A DNA stretch of 64,000 nucleotides from Variovorax sp. 679 (GTDB lineage Bacteria > Pseudomonadota > Gammaproteobacteria > Burkholderiales > Burkholderiaceae_C), in NCBI RefSeq assembly GCF_003952185.1, contig NZ_RXFS01000010.1:186001-250000 (forward strand). Direction: 5' to 3'. Of this stretch, positions 26,389-35,123 are shown piece by piece (position 1 is the stretch's first letter; the number at the start of each line of letters is the position of its first letter). The translations under genes and the position numbers were made by a program. The notes under the pieces were generated by a model. That model was not told the DNA's origin, did not search any database, and saw only the letters and a list, made by a program, of their open reading frames with translations.

Positions 26389-28713
26389 GTGCCCCTGTCC
26401 ACCATCGCGCCGGAAGCCGGCATTGCCATGCGCCCGCACAGCGCCCATTGGGGCGTCTTCTCCGCGGGCTGGAAAGACGGGGCGCTGGTCGTGCGGCCAT
26501 ATCCCGGCGACCCGGACCCGAATCCGCTGATCGAGAACTTCGCGACCGCCATTCACCACCGCGCACGCGTCACCACACCCATGGTGCGCCGTGGCTGGCT
26601 CGAGCGCGGACCGGGCCCCGATGCGCGGCGCGGCGAAGACAGCTTCGTTCCCATGGCCTGGGACGAGGTCCTGGACAGGCTGGCGGCCGAACTGCGGCGC
26701 GTGCAGCGCGAGCACGGCTGCGAGGCCATCTTCGGCGGCTCCTACGGCTGGTCGAGCGCGGGGCGCTTTCACCACGCGCAGAGCCAGGTCCATCGCTTCC
26801 TGAACACCACGCTGGGTGGCTACGTGCGCTCGGTCAACAGCTACAGCGCCGGCGCTTCGGGCCCGATGCTGCCGCACGTCGTCGGCACCATGGAGGAAGT
26901 GGCAAGGCGCAACGTGACCTGGGAGCAGATCGTCGAGCACACCGACGTGGTGCTGGCCTTCGGGGGCATGGCGCTCAAGAACTCGCGCGTGGCCTCGGGC
27001 GGAATCAGCCGGCACGTCGAGCGCGACTCCATGCGCTCGGCCGCGGCACGAGGCTGCCGCTTTGTCTCCATCAGCCCGCTGAAGAGCGACCTTCCCGAGG
27101 AAGCGGCCTTCGAATGGCTGAGCGCCGTGCCGGGCACCGACACCGCGCTGATGCTGGCCCTCGTCCACCAGCTGGTGACCGACGGTTCGCACGACCGCGA
27201 CTTCATCGAGCGCTACTGCGACGGCTGGAACACCTTCGAGGACTACCTCATGGGGCGCAGCGACGGCGTGCCCAAGAGCTGCGACTGGGCCGCCCCAATC
27301 TGCGGGCTGCCCGCGGCGCAATTGACGCAGCTGGCCCGCGACCTGGTCGGCAAGCGCGTGCTGGTGGTGGTCTCGCATTCGCTGCAGCGCTCCGAGCACG
27401 GCGAGCAGCCCGTATGGATGGGCGCGGTGCTGGCAGCCGCGCTCGGCCAGCCCGGCCTGCCCGGCGGCGGCTACAACTACGCCCTGGGCACCCTGGCGCA
27501 CTACGGCAAGCGCAACAACGCCGTACCCACCGCGGCGCTGCCCCAGGGCGACAACGGGGTCAAGGCATTCATTCCGGTGGCCCGCATCAGCGACATGCTG
27601 CTGAACCCCGGCCAGCCCTTCGACTACAACGGCAAGCGCCATACCTATCCGCACATCCGGCTCGCCTACTGGGCCGGCGGCAACCCGTTCCATCACCACC
27701 AGGATCTGCGGCGCCTGAGCGAGGCCTTCCGTACCCTCGACACCTTCGTCGTGCACGAGATCGCATGGACAGCCACCGCCCGCCACGCCGACATCGTGCT
27801 GCCCTGCACGATGACCCTGGAGCGCGAGGACATCGGCGCCACGCCCACCGATCCGCTGATGGTGGCCATGCACCGCGTCTGCGAGCCCCACGGGCTCGCG
27901 CGCGACGACTACGACATCTTCTGCGACCTGGCTCGGCGCCTGGGCGGGCTCGAAGCTTTCAGCGAAGGACGAGGCACCCGCGAATGGCTCGCGCACCTGT
28001 ACGAGCGCACGCGCGCGGGCCTCGAGGCACTCGGCCTCGAAGCACCGGACTTCCAGGCCTTCTGGCAGCGCGGCGAGATCACGCTGCCGCAGCGGGACGA
28101 CGACGGCGGCATCCTGCGCGCATTCCGCAACGACCCCGAAGGCGCGCGGCTGGCCACTCCCAGCGGAAAGATCCAGGTCAGCTCTCCCACGGTGGCGGGC
28201 TTCGGCTACGCGGACTGTCCCGGCCATCCGGCATGGCTGCCGCCGAAGTTCGCGCCTGACGCGGTCCACCCGCTATGGCTGGTGGCCAACCAGCCGCACA
28301 CCAAGCTGCACAGCCAGCTCGACTTCGGCGCCCACAGCCAGGCCAGCAAGCGCAACGGGCGCGAGGTCTGCACCATGCACCCCTCGGCGGCGGCCGCGCG
28401 CGGCATCCGCGAGGGCGACATCGTCCGCCTCTTCAACGAGGTCGGCGCCTGCCTGGCCAGCGCGCACCTGTGCACGGACATGCGCGAAGACGTCGTGCAA
28501 CTGCCCACGGGCGCCTGGTACGACCCCGTGCTCGACGCCAGTAACAGGCCGATGTGCGCGCACGGCAATCCGAACGTGCTCACGCGCGACATCGGGACAT
28601 CGTCGCTGGCGCAGGGATGCGCCGGGCAGTTGAGCACCGTGCAGATCGAGCGCTTCGACGAAGCGCTGCCTCCGATCCGGGCCTACGACCCGCCGGGCTT
28701 CACCGCCCGTTGA
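26389..28713 (+). CDS. Molybdopterin-dependent oxidoreductase, BisC/DMSO-reductase family, cytoplasmic
   Basis: 774 aa with a GTG start at 26389 (an ATG at 26428 is possible). No Tat signal and no N-terminal Cys cluster for a 4Fe-4S centre, as in biotin sulfoxide reductase BisC. The N-terminal part has HSAHWGVFSAGWKDGALVV and the molybdenum-ligand region GGSYGWSSAGRFHHAQSQ with Ser, the ligand type of S- and N-oxide reductases. The C-terminal molybdopterin-binding domain has LWLVANQPHTKLHSQLD. It probably reduces an S-oxide or N-oxide, or works in reverse, in the cytoplasm. Last gene of the island's operon. Confidence 0.85.
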   Translation: MPLSTIAPEAGIAMRPHSAHWGVFSAGWKDGALVVRPYPGDPDPNPLIENFATAIHHRARVTTPMVRRGWLERGPGPDARRGEDSFVPMAWDEVLDRLAAELRRVQREHGCEAIFGGSYGWSSAGRFHHAQSQVHRFLNTTLGGYVRSVNSYSAGASGPMLPHVVGTMEEVARRNVTWEQIVEHTDVVLAFGGMALKNSRVASGGISRHVERDSMRSAAARGCRFVSISPLKSDLPEEAAFEWLSAVPGTDTALMLALVHQLVTDGSHDRDFIERYCDGWNTFEDYLMGRSDGVPKSCDWAAPICGLPAAQLTQLARDLVGKRVLVVVSHSLQRSEHGEQPVWMGAVLAAALGQPGLPGGGYNYALGTLAHYGKRNNAVPTAALPQGDNGVKAFIPVARISDMLLNPGQPFDYNGKRHTYPHIRLAYWAGGNPFHHHQDLRRLSEAFRTLDTFVVHEIAWTATARHADIVLPCTMTLEREDIGATPTDPLMVAMHRVCEPHGLARDDYDIFCDLARRLGGLEAFSEGRGTREWLAHLYERTRAGLEALGLEAPDFQAFWQRGEITLPQRDDDGGILRAFRNDPEGARLATPSGKIQVSSPTVAGFGYADCPGHPAWLPPKFAPDAVHPLWLVANQPHTKLHSQLDFGAHSQASKRNGREVCTMHPSAAAARGIREGDIVRLFNEVGACLASAHLCTDMREDVVQLPTGAWYDPVLDASNRPMCAHGNPNVLTRDIGTSSLAQGCAGQLSTVQIERFDEALPPIRAYDPPGFTAR

Positions 28714-30397
28714 GTGCGGCGCGCGAGACGATGTCTCGCAGGTCCGCTCCCGCGACGAGCGTTCCCATCACGCCGGCGTGATGGCCGCCCAATCGCGATT
28801 CGACGAAGCGCTGCGCGACCGCACCGTCGCTGTGCCTGAGCATCTCGCTCGCCTGTAGCGCAAGGGCCATGCGCGTCACGATGGCGCGCGCGTTGCCTTC
28901 GTCGATCGCACCCGCACCGAGATCGTCGCGCAGCCCGGCAATGAACTTCGCATGCGCGGCATTGCCGGCCGCCTCCGGCACGGACACCTCGTCCAGGAAC
29001 ACATCGAGCGCGCCTTTCTCCCGGCCCAGTGCGCGCACCACGTCCATGCACATCATGTTCGTCGTGCCTTCCCAGATCGAATTGAGCGGCGCCTCGCGGT
29101 ACAGCCGCGCGATCGGGTTCTCCATGATGAAGCCGTTGCCGCCGTGCACCTGCAATGCCTCGTAGACGAAGTAAGTCGCGCGCTGGCAGTTCCAGTACTT
29201 GACCACCGGTGTCGCCACGCGGGCAAGAAGCCGCTCGCGTTCGTTCGACACCATGCCGTCGGTCGCGCGCGCGACGCGCATCGCCGACAGCATGGCGGCT
29301 TCGCTTTCGAGCGCGAGGTCGGCCAGCACGTTGGTCTGCATGGGCAGGTCGGCCATGCGTCTGCCGAAGCCGTCGCGCGTCGATGCGTGGCCTATCGCCA
29401 ATGTCAGCGCCTGTCGCATGAGGCCCGCCGAGCCGACCGCGAAGTCCAGCCGCGTCAGGTGCGCGTGCGTGAGGATCTCGCGGATGCCACTCCCCTCTTC
29501 GCCGACCAGCATCGCCCAGGTCTTGTTGAACTCCACCTCGCTCGACGCGTTGGAGCGGTTGCCGCATTTGTCCTTCAGGCGCTGCACCGCGACGCGGTTG
29601 GCGCTGCCGTCCGGAAGAAAGCGCGGAACGAAGAGGCAGCTCACACCCGATTGCGTTCGCGCCAGCGTGTAGAAGCCATCGGAGGTCGGCACCGAGAAGA
29701 ACCACTTGTGGCCCGTGATGCTGTAGACCTGCACGCCGTTGTCGATGCCGATGAAGGCAGCCGTGGTCTGCGTCTGGCGCAGGTCGGAGCCGCCCTGCTT
29801 CTCGGTCATGGCATAGCCGATCACCGCGCCAGTCTTCTGCGAGAGCGGAAGGCGACGCGGGTCGTACTGGCCCGAGAGCGTCTTCTCTCGCCACAGCGCG
29901 AATTCAGGCCGCCCTTCGAAGCCGGCGCACGCGGCGTACGCCATGCCGGTGGGGCAGCCGGTGCCGTTCTCGACCTGGTTCCACAGGTAGCTCAGCACCG
30001 CGCGCGCGAAGTGGCCTGATTGTTCGCTGGTCGTCCATGCGAGGCCGGGCACGCCATGCGCAAAGGCCAGGCTCATCAGCTGATGCCACGCGGGATGGAA
30101 CTCGACCCAGTCCAACCGGTTGCCGAAGCGGTCGTGCGTGCGCAGCTGGGGGTTGTGCTCGTTGGCCAGTCGCGCGAGGTCCTGCACCTGCTCGTCGCCT
30201 GCCAATGCACCGAGAGCCGTCGCGTTCGGAATGCTCCATGGTGCATGCTTGCGAGCTAGTTCCCGTAGAGCCACGTCGCCCGTGAACGCGTTGTGGCCGA
30301 TGCAGGGCTCGGCCTGGTTGAATACCTTGTGCGTTTCGACGCCGTCGGCCAGCGAAAACTGAAACGCCAGTTCTGTGCTCTCGAGAGGCATGTTCAT
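28700..30397 (-). CDS. AidB-like acyl-CoA dehydrogenase family flavoprotein
   Basis: 565 aa from the ATG at 30397, chosen because GGAG lies six bases upstream; the ATG at 30409 lacks such a site. The protein has the AidB pattern: FNQAEPCIGHNAFTGDVAL, LRTHDRFGNRLDWVEFHPAWH, MTEKQGGSDLRQTQT and, near the end, the flavin/nucleotide stretch YEALQVHGGNGFIMENPIAR. Closely related proteins protect against alkylating agents or act as isovaleryl-CoA dehydrogenases; its true substrate is unclear. It converges on the molybdoenzyme gene with a 14-base overlap. Confidence 0.85.
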   Translation of the reverse strand: MNMPLESTELAFQFSLADGVETHKVFNQAEPCIGHNAFTGDVALRELARKHAPWSIPNATALGALAGDEQVQDLARLANEHNPQLRTHDRFGNRLDWVEFHPAWHQLMSLAFAHGVPGLAWTTSEQSGHFARAVLSYLWNQVENGTGCPTGMAYAACAGFEGRPEFALWREKTLSGQYDPRRLPLSQKTGAVIGYAMTEKQGGSDLRQTQTTAAFIGIDNGVQVYSITGHKWFFSVPTSDGFYTLARTQSGVSCLFVPRFLPDGSANRVAVQRLKDKCGNRSNASSEVEFNKTWAMLVGEEGSGIREILTHAHLTRLDFAVGSAGLMRQALTLAIGHASTRDGFGRRMADLPMQTNVLADLALESEAAMLSAMRVARATDGMVSNERERLLARVATPVVKYWNCQRATYFVYEALQVHGGNGFIMENPIARLYREAPLNSIWEGTTNMMCMDVVRALGREKGALDVFLDEVSVPEAAGNAAHAKFIAGLRDDLGAGAIDEGNARAIVTRMALALQASEMLRHSDGAVAQRFVESRLGGHHAGVMGTLVAGADLRDIVSRAALNGR

Positions 30398-30686
30398 GAA
30401 GATCTCCATGGAATGGCTTTGCGCCGCGCAGCATGGTGAATCATTCGCCGCGATTCGTGAACCTGATCTTTCCCGCATCGGGCATCGCGCACGAACGGCA
30501 CGCAAGCCTGCCTGCAGGAATGGCATAGCGTTTGCTTGAAGCAAGGTATCGCGACCGGAAGCTCCCCGCTTCACCCAAGATCGCGCTGTAATCACCGGAA
30601 CGAGACGGCCCTGCTCACCATTCAGGTGCCATCGACCGGTTGAACGAAGGGTGCGTTGCAACCGCTGATCCAAACGGAGGTTTTCG

Positions 30687-31526
30687 TTGGCCAAGCTGGA
30701 CCCTCTGAACACGTCGCGCTACTGGCATGCATCCGGCATCCCCGGCATGGACATGCTGCACGCCGACTTCACCACGCACGAATACGCGCCGCACGTGCAC
30801 CATTCCTTCGTGATCGCGGTCACCGAAGTGGGCGGCGCGGAATTCAAGAGCCGCGGCCGCACGGGCATCGCCCAGCAGCAGGCGCTGCTGGTCTTCAATC
30901 CTTCCGAGCCTCATTCGGGTCGCATGGGCGGCAGCACACGCTGGCGATACCGGGCGCTTTACCTCGCCGACCCGGGCATCAGGCACCTGATGAACACGCT
31001 GGGCATCGACCAGACCCGATACTTTGGTTCCAACATCTTCAGCGACCCGGAGCTCATCGCCAGCTTCCTGGAACTGCATCGGGCCTTCGACGGGGACAGC
31101 GATCAATGGGATCCACTGCGACAGCAGGAGCTCTTCGTCCACAGCTTCGGAACGCTTTTCCAGAACCACGCGCAGCCGGGCCAGCGCGTGCTTCCGGTGC
31201 CGGCCGACCGCGGCGTGCTCGCACCGGTTCTCGAACTGCTGCGCGATGCCTTTGCAGAACGACTGACGCTCGAGCAGATGGCGTCGGCCGCCGACCTGAC
31301 GCCCTTCCAGCTGATCGGCGCGTTCAACCGCCTCATCGGCCTGACACCCCACATGTACCTGACGCAGCTGCGTCTGCGGGCGGCTCTCAGTCATCTCACC
31401 GCAGGCCGGCCGCTCATCGAGGCGGCCGTGGCGAGCGGCTTCTACGACCAGAGCGCCCTCACCCGGCATTTCAAGCGCACCTTCGGCATGACGCCCCTGC
31501 AGTACGTCCGCGCGCGGATCAACTGA
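30687..31526 (+). CDS. AraC-family transcriptional regulator
   Basis: 279 aa. A TTG start at 30687 is preceded by a strong ACGGAGG site, so it is preferred. N-terminal cupin-like ligand domain with HVHHSFVIAVTEVGGAEFKS and LLVFNPSEPHSGRMG, C-terminal double helix-turn-helix with RLTLEQMASAADLTPFQLIG and SGFYDQSALTRHFKRTFG. It lies between the divergent AidB-like gene and the methyltransferase gene 279 bp downstream, so it may regulate either. As regulator of the biosynthetic-looking cluster it is the nearest candidate, without direct proof. Confidence 0.85.
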   Translation: MAKLDPLNTSRYWHASGIPGMDMLHADFTTHEYAPHVHHSFVIAVTEVGGAEFKSRGRTGIAQQQALLVFNPSEPHSGRMGGSTRWRYRALYLADPGIRHLMNTLGIDQTRYFGSNIFSDPELIASFLELHRAFDGDSDQWDPLRQQELFVHSFGTLFQNHAQPGQRVLPVPADRGVLAPVLELLRDAFAERLTLEQMASAADLTPFQLIGAFNRLIGLTPHMYLTQLRLRAALSHLTAGRPLIEAAVASGFYDQSALTRHFKRTFGMTPLQYVRARIN

Positions 31527-31638
31527 CCCGCTGAATTCCCCCTCGCGGTACGCGCCGAGGGCCTGCACTTTTCCCATCCATACGGCTCGCGCGGGATGAA
31601 CGCGCCGGGCCGGCTTTTATTCGCCTGCACCGCCCTCA

Positions 31639-31675
31639 CCCCGACCGATCGAATTCTTTCGGGGCTTCTTTCTTT
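31639..31675 (+). terminator. Probable terminator after the AraC gene
   Basis: CCCCGA (31639-31644) pairs with TCGGGG (31659-31664) across a 14-base loop and is followed by CTTCTTTCTTT. A modest six-pair stem with a T-rich tail. The rest of the 278-base gap is AT-richer than its surroundings and should hold the promoter of the methyltransferase gene; no convincing promoter was fixed. Confidence 0.4.
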
Positions 31676-31804
31676 GCGCATGCTGCTATGCCGCAATTTT
31701 TGCCAATACGGGTTCCGGCGCGCTGACTATCGTGCAACTAAATGGTTTCGGCCATAGCAAAGTAATCAGTTCGTTTTCAATAGTGTTTAACCCACAGGTG
31801 ACCC

Positions 31805-32797
31805 ATGCAAAATGTTGATCGCGGCATTACTGGTTCTTCTCTCGCAGGCTCCGCAATCCTGCTGGAAATAGGCGCTGAATACGGAGTCATCGATTTCCTC
31901 CAGAAATCGCCGATCGTGGACGCGGCGGCCGCATCCCGGTCCTGCGGAATCAAGGAATCCGTCATTTCGGCCTACCTCGATTCGCTGAGCAAGGCCGGCA
32001 TCATCGAAGACCTCGGCACCAAGGCACCGCCGACCTACAAGGTCGGCAGCAATTTCGATGAATTGATCAACGAGGTCGGATACCTTTCCTGGGCGCTTCG
32101 CGCCTGCGCGCCCCTGATCAACAACGCGAAGGAATTCTCGGAACGCAACGAGGAGGCGCAAGCCAAATATCCGCGCAGCGGCGGCCTGGTTGCCCGGACG
32201 TCGAAATGGATGGGGGAAAAATCCTTCTACCCCCAGCCGGAGAACGCCATCGTCGCGATGGCACCAAAGAAAATCGTGGATCTTGGATCGGGCTCGGGCG
32301 GCTTCCTGATCCGCATGCTGCGCAAGATTCCCGGCTCCACGGGCGTGGGCATCGACCTGAGCGCATCGGCCACCGAGCAGGCCGTCCAGGCCGCCAAGGA
32401 CGCCGGCATGAGCGACCGGCTGCAATTCGTGACGGCCCCCATCCAGGTGCTCGTGGAAGACGCGTCGCTCATCAAGGACGCCGACATCATCCACGCGGGC
32501 TTCGTCATGCACGACCTTCTTCCCGCCGAGGAAGAAACGCTCGATGCATTGCTGCGCGCCTGCTGCGCCCATGCGATCAAGGGCACGCTGATCATCGTCG
32601 ATGCAATTCCGGTTGCCCAATCCAATTGGGAAAAACCGTTTGCCGCGGCATTCAACCACCTTCACAACCATTTCATGTCCAGGAGGCTTCTGAGCGAAGA
32701 AGAATGGTCTGAAAAATTGTTCCGCGCTGGATTTTCCAATGTGCGGATCGAAGTACTCGATCACCCTGGAGGGCGCATGCTGATGGCAAGCAAGTAA
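31805..32797 (+). CDS. SAM-dependent methyltransferase with N-terminal winged-helix dimerisation domain
   Basis: 330 aa. Residues about 10-100 look like the winged-helix dimerisation domain of O-methyltransferases of secondary metabolism (AAASRSCGIKESVISAYLDS). SAM motif I is VDLGSGSGGF (157-166), followed by VGIDLS and HDLLPAEEETLDALLRACC. The carboxy half ends GGRMLMASK. A good ribosome site (AGGTGA) precedes the ATG. Small-molecule O-, N- or C-methylation is likely; the substrate is unknown. Opens the cluster, 67 bases before the HDO gene. GC content here is lower than the flanking catabolic genes. Confidence 0.8.
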   Translation: MQNVDRGITGSSLAGSAILLEIGAEYGVIDFLQKSPIVDAAAASRSCGIKESVISAYLDSLSKAGIIEDLGTKAPPTYKVGSNFDELINEVGYLSWALRACAPLINNAKEFSERNEEAQAKYPRSGGLVARTSKWMGEKSFYPQPENAIVAMAPKKIVDLGSGSGGFLIRMLRKIPGSTGVGIDLSASATEQAVQAAKDAGMSDRLQFVTAPIQVLVEDASLIKDADIIHAGFVMHDLLPAEEETLDALLRACCAHAIKGTLIIVDAIPVAQSNWEKPFAAAFNHLHNHFMSRRLLSEEEWSEKLFRAGFSNVRIEVLDHPGGRMLMASK

Positions 32798-32864
32798 TCA
32801 AGCAATTCAATTTCTTCCGTTTTCCCCATGGCGTTTTTTAACCAACCGTAATTAGGAGAAAGAA

Positions 32865-33692
32865 ATGAGCGTTACCATTTCCGATCTGGTCGAAAGAGTT
32901 AAAAGTCATCGTTGCTATTCGCACCCGATTTTCAAGAATTGGGCGAAGGTAGAACCGGAGCCGCCCGTCGTCGGGGCACTTTTCCACCAGATCCAGAGCT
33001 TCTGCGCGTCGACGCGTCCGGGATGGGCCTTTCCCGACGCACTGAAGGCGCACGGGCTGCACAGGCAAAGCGAGCTGCTCGAGGAAATCGTCGAAAGCGA
33101 ATCGGGCCACGGCCCCGAGCTGGCAACGATGGCGGGATACATCATCAACCAGTCGGCCGAGAAGCCGGTGTTCGCGGACCTCTACAACCAGGAAAAAGTC
33201 GAGGCGAAGCTCAAGGCCTTCTCCGACCAGCTGCTCGGCTCCCTGCCCGGCTACGACATGGAAACCGGCCTGACCACGCAGGTCCGCAAGGCCATCGGCG
33301 TGTTCGACCACCGCAAGCTGACGGACATCGAGAACACCTACCGCAACCTCGGCACCACGCTGGCGCTGGAAATGATCTCCAACCAGCAGCTGATTCCGGG
33401 CGAGAAGTACTGCCTGGTGGACAGCGGCATCTACAACGCCGATCTCGAGGTGCCCGAAATGCACTACCTGCTGGAGCACTGGGGCGAAGTCGGCGCCGAG
33501 CAGCACCACGAGCAGAACGCACGCACCGCCGTCGAGCTCGCGCTGAAGACGGAGTACGCCCACCTGGTCATCGAAGGCGCGGACGACTTCCTCGACTCGC
33601 TGACCGGCCTCTGGGACGTTCTGGACGCAGCCCTGCTGCAGTCCGGCGTCGCCGCCGCCGCGCAGTCGCAGCGCAAGGTGGCCTACGTCTAG
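32865..33692 (+). CDS. Haem-oxygenase-like iron enzyme (HDO / iron-containing redox enzyme family)
   Basis: 275 aa, all-helical. Two His/Glu clusters fit the di-iron site of haem-oxygenase-like oxidases: LLEEIVESESGHGPE (71-85) and EMHYLLEHWGEVGAEQHHE (198-216). The N-terminal stretch HPIFKNWAKVEP followed by GALFHQIQSFCASTRPG also recurs in DUF3865/CADD-like proteins, a related fold. Known HDOs cleave or oxidise amino or fatty acids (for example BesC fragments a chlorolysine). Strong ribosome site AGGAGA. Here it probably performs the key oxidation on an amino-acid precursor; that is inference from fold and neighbours. Confidence 0.72.
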   Translation: MSVTISDLVERVKSHRCYSHPIFKNWAKVEPEPPVVGALFHQIQSFCASTRPGWAFPDALKAHGLHRQSELLEEIVESESGHGPELATMAGYIINQSAEKPVFADLYNQEKVEAKLKAFSDQLLGSLPGYDMETGLTTQVRKAIGVFDHRKLTDIENTYRNLGTTLALEMISNQQLIPGEKYCLVDSGIYNADLEVPEMHYLLEHWGEVGAEQHHEQNARTAVELALKTEYAHLVIEGADDFLDSLTGLWDVLDAALLQSGVAAAAQSQRKVAYV

Positions 33693-33763
33693 TCCACGGG
33701 CGGTTGGATCCATCCACGCTCGGACACGGCGTTCACCACCACTGAAGCGGATCGGGTAGCCAC

Positions 33764-34072
33764 ATGGTCGCCTATCTGATTGGCCGGATGTCCATCGTGG
33801 ATCCGGACCAATACAACGAGTACAAGCAACTCACGCCCGGGATCATCGAGAAGTTCGGCGGCAGGTTTCTGACGCGGGGAGGCGAGCGCATGCACCTTGA
33901 AGGCGCTCACGATGACAGGCGCGTGGTTCTTGTCGAGTTCAAGACAGCGGACGCGGCGAAGAAGTTCTACGAATCACCGGAATACACCCATGCAAAAGGG
34001 TTGAGAAAAGACGCCGCGGTCGACATGCAGCTCATGGTGATCGAAGGCTTCGAAGAGCCTCTACGGCCCTAG
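33764..34072 (+). CDS. DUF1330-family small protein
   Basis: 102 aa. MVAYLIGRMSIVDPDQYNEY, then KFGGRFLTRGGERMHLEG and VLVEFKTADAAKKFYESPEY, the pattern of the DUF1330 ferredoxin-like (dimeric alpha-beta barrel) family. Members are of unknown or monooxygenase-like function and often stand beside biosynthetic enzymes. Same orientation as its neighbours, 71 bases after the HDO gene. Confidence 0.82.
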   Translation: MVAYLIGRMSIVDPDQYNEYKQLTPGIIEKFGGRFLTRGGERMHLEGAHDDRRVVLVEFKTADAAKKFYESPEYTHAKGLRKDAAVDMQLMVIEGFEEPLRP

Positions 34073-34126
34073 CTCTTCGCTTTCGCCGCCATGTCTGTCC
34101 TCCAGATCATTCACAACAAACCGAGC

Positions 34127-34155
34127 GATACGACCGATGGAGACTCGGTCGTATC
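34127..34155. promoter_or_regulatory. Perfect 11-bp inverted repeat before the EamA exporter gene
   Basis: GATACGACCGA (34127-34137) and TCGGTCGTATC (34145-34155) are perfect inverses with the 7-base spacer TGGAGAC. It ends nine bases before the EamA ATG. There is no T run, so it is not a terminator. It could be a regulator binding site or an RNA hairpin that affects translation of the exporter. Confidence 0.6.
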
Positions 34156-34164
34156 AAACAGAAC

Positions 34165-35085
34165 ATGACGACAACCATCGCACTACCGGCTGCCTCGAAA
34201 AGCAGCTTCTTCTCATTCGTTGCGCTGCTGCTGGGCGCAGCGGCCCTGGCGCTGGGCGGCGTATTCCTGCGCCACAGCGAATTGCCCCCGACCGCCAGCG
34301 CGGTCTACCGGGTTGCCCTTGCTATCCCGATCTTCTTCCTGCTCGACATGCTTGCGGCCAGGGCCGAGCCCGTGGCCACGGGCAGCCCATCCTCCGGACA
34401 GCAACGCTTGCCGGCCATTCCGGTCAAGCTCATTCTTGTCGGCTTCATCTTCTCGGGAAACCTGGCGCTCTACCACTGGTCGATGACGCTGACCACGCTG
34501 GCCAACTCCAACCTGCTGGCCAACCTCGCGCCCATCTTCGTGGTGCTCGGCTCCAACATCTTTCTCGGAAAGAGGTTCAAGCGCGGCTTCCTGTTCGGAA
34601 TGCTCTTCGCGCTGACCGGCGCGTTCATCCTCATAGGCCACCGCCTCGACTTCGGCTCCAACTACATGGCGGGCAATCTGCTGGGGCTGCTCACGGCGGT
34701 CTTCTACGGCTCCTACCTGCTGGCGGTGAGCCTCGTGCGCTCCAACTACCGGACGATGACCGTCATGGCATGGAGCAGCGTGGGCACGTTCATCGTGCTG
34801 CTGCCCATCACGCTGCTGCGCGGCGAATCGCTCGTTCCGCACACGCTTCACGGCGTGCTGATGCTGGTGGCGCTGGCGGTGGTTTCGCATGTCGGAGGCC
34901 AGGGCCTCATTGCCTATGCGCTGGCCAAGCTGCCAGCCGCGATGTCGTCGATCACGCTGCTGATACAGCCTGTCATAGCCACCGTGTTCGGCGCGTACCT
35001 GTTCCACGAATACCTGAGCGTCACCGAATTCGTGGGCGCCGTGATCATCCTGGCCGGCATCGTGACAGCCCGGCGTTTTTCCTGA
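34165..35085 (+). CDS. EamA-family (DMT) exporter
   Basis: 306 aa, ten TM helices in two EamA repeats: the first from ALLLGAAALALGGVFLRHSE, the second from GNLLGLLTAVFYGSYLLAVS. Marks of the family are LANLAPIFVVLGSNIFLGKR and, near the end, SSITLLIQPVIATVFGAYLF. RhtA-like members export amino acids. It is followed 38 bases later by an AlaX editing protein. The fluorothreonine locus of Streptomyces cattleya pairs an EamA transporter with a tRNA deacylase in a similar way. Export of a toxic amino acid is therefore likely; the substrate itself is not known. Confidence 0.85.
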   Translation: MTTTIALPAASKSSFFSFVALLLGAAALALGGVFLRHSELPPTASAVYRVALAIPIFFLLDMLAARAEPVATGSPSSGQQRLPAIPVKLILVGFIFSGNLALYHWSMTLTTLANSNLLANLAPIFVVLGSNIFLGKRFKRGFLFGMLFALTGAFILIGHRLDFGSNYMAGNLLGLLTAVFYGSYLLAVSLVRSNYRTMTVMAWSSVGTFIVLLPITLLRGESLVPHTLHGVLMLVALAVVSHVGGQGLIAYALAKLPAAMSSITLLIQPVIATVFGAYLFHEYLSVTEFVGAVIILAGIVTARRFS

Positions 35086-35123
35086 GCAAGCAAAAAAAGC
35101 ATCCCGCACAACCCGAGGAATTC

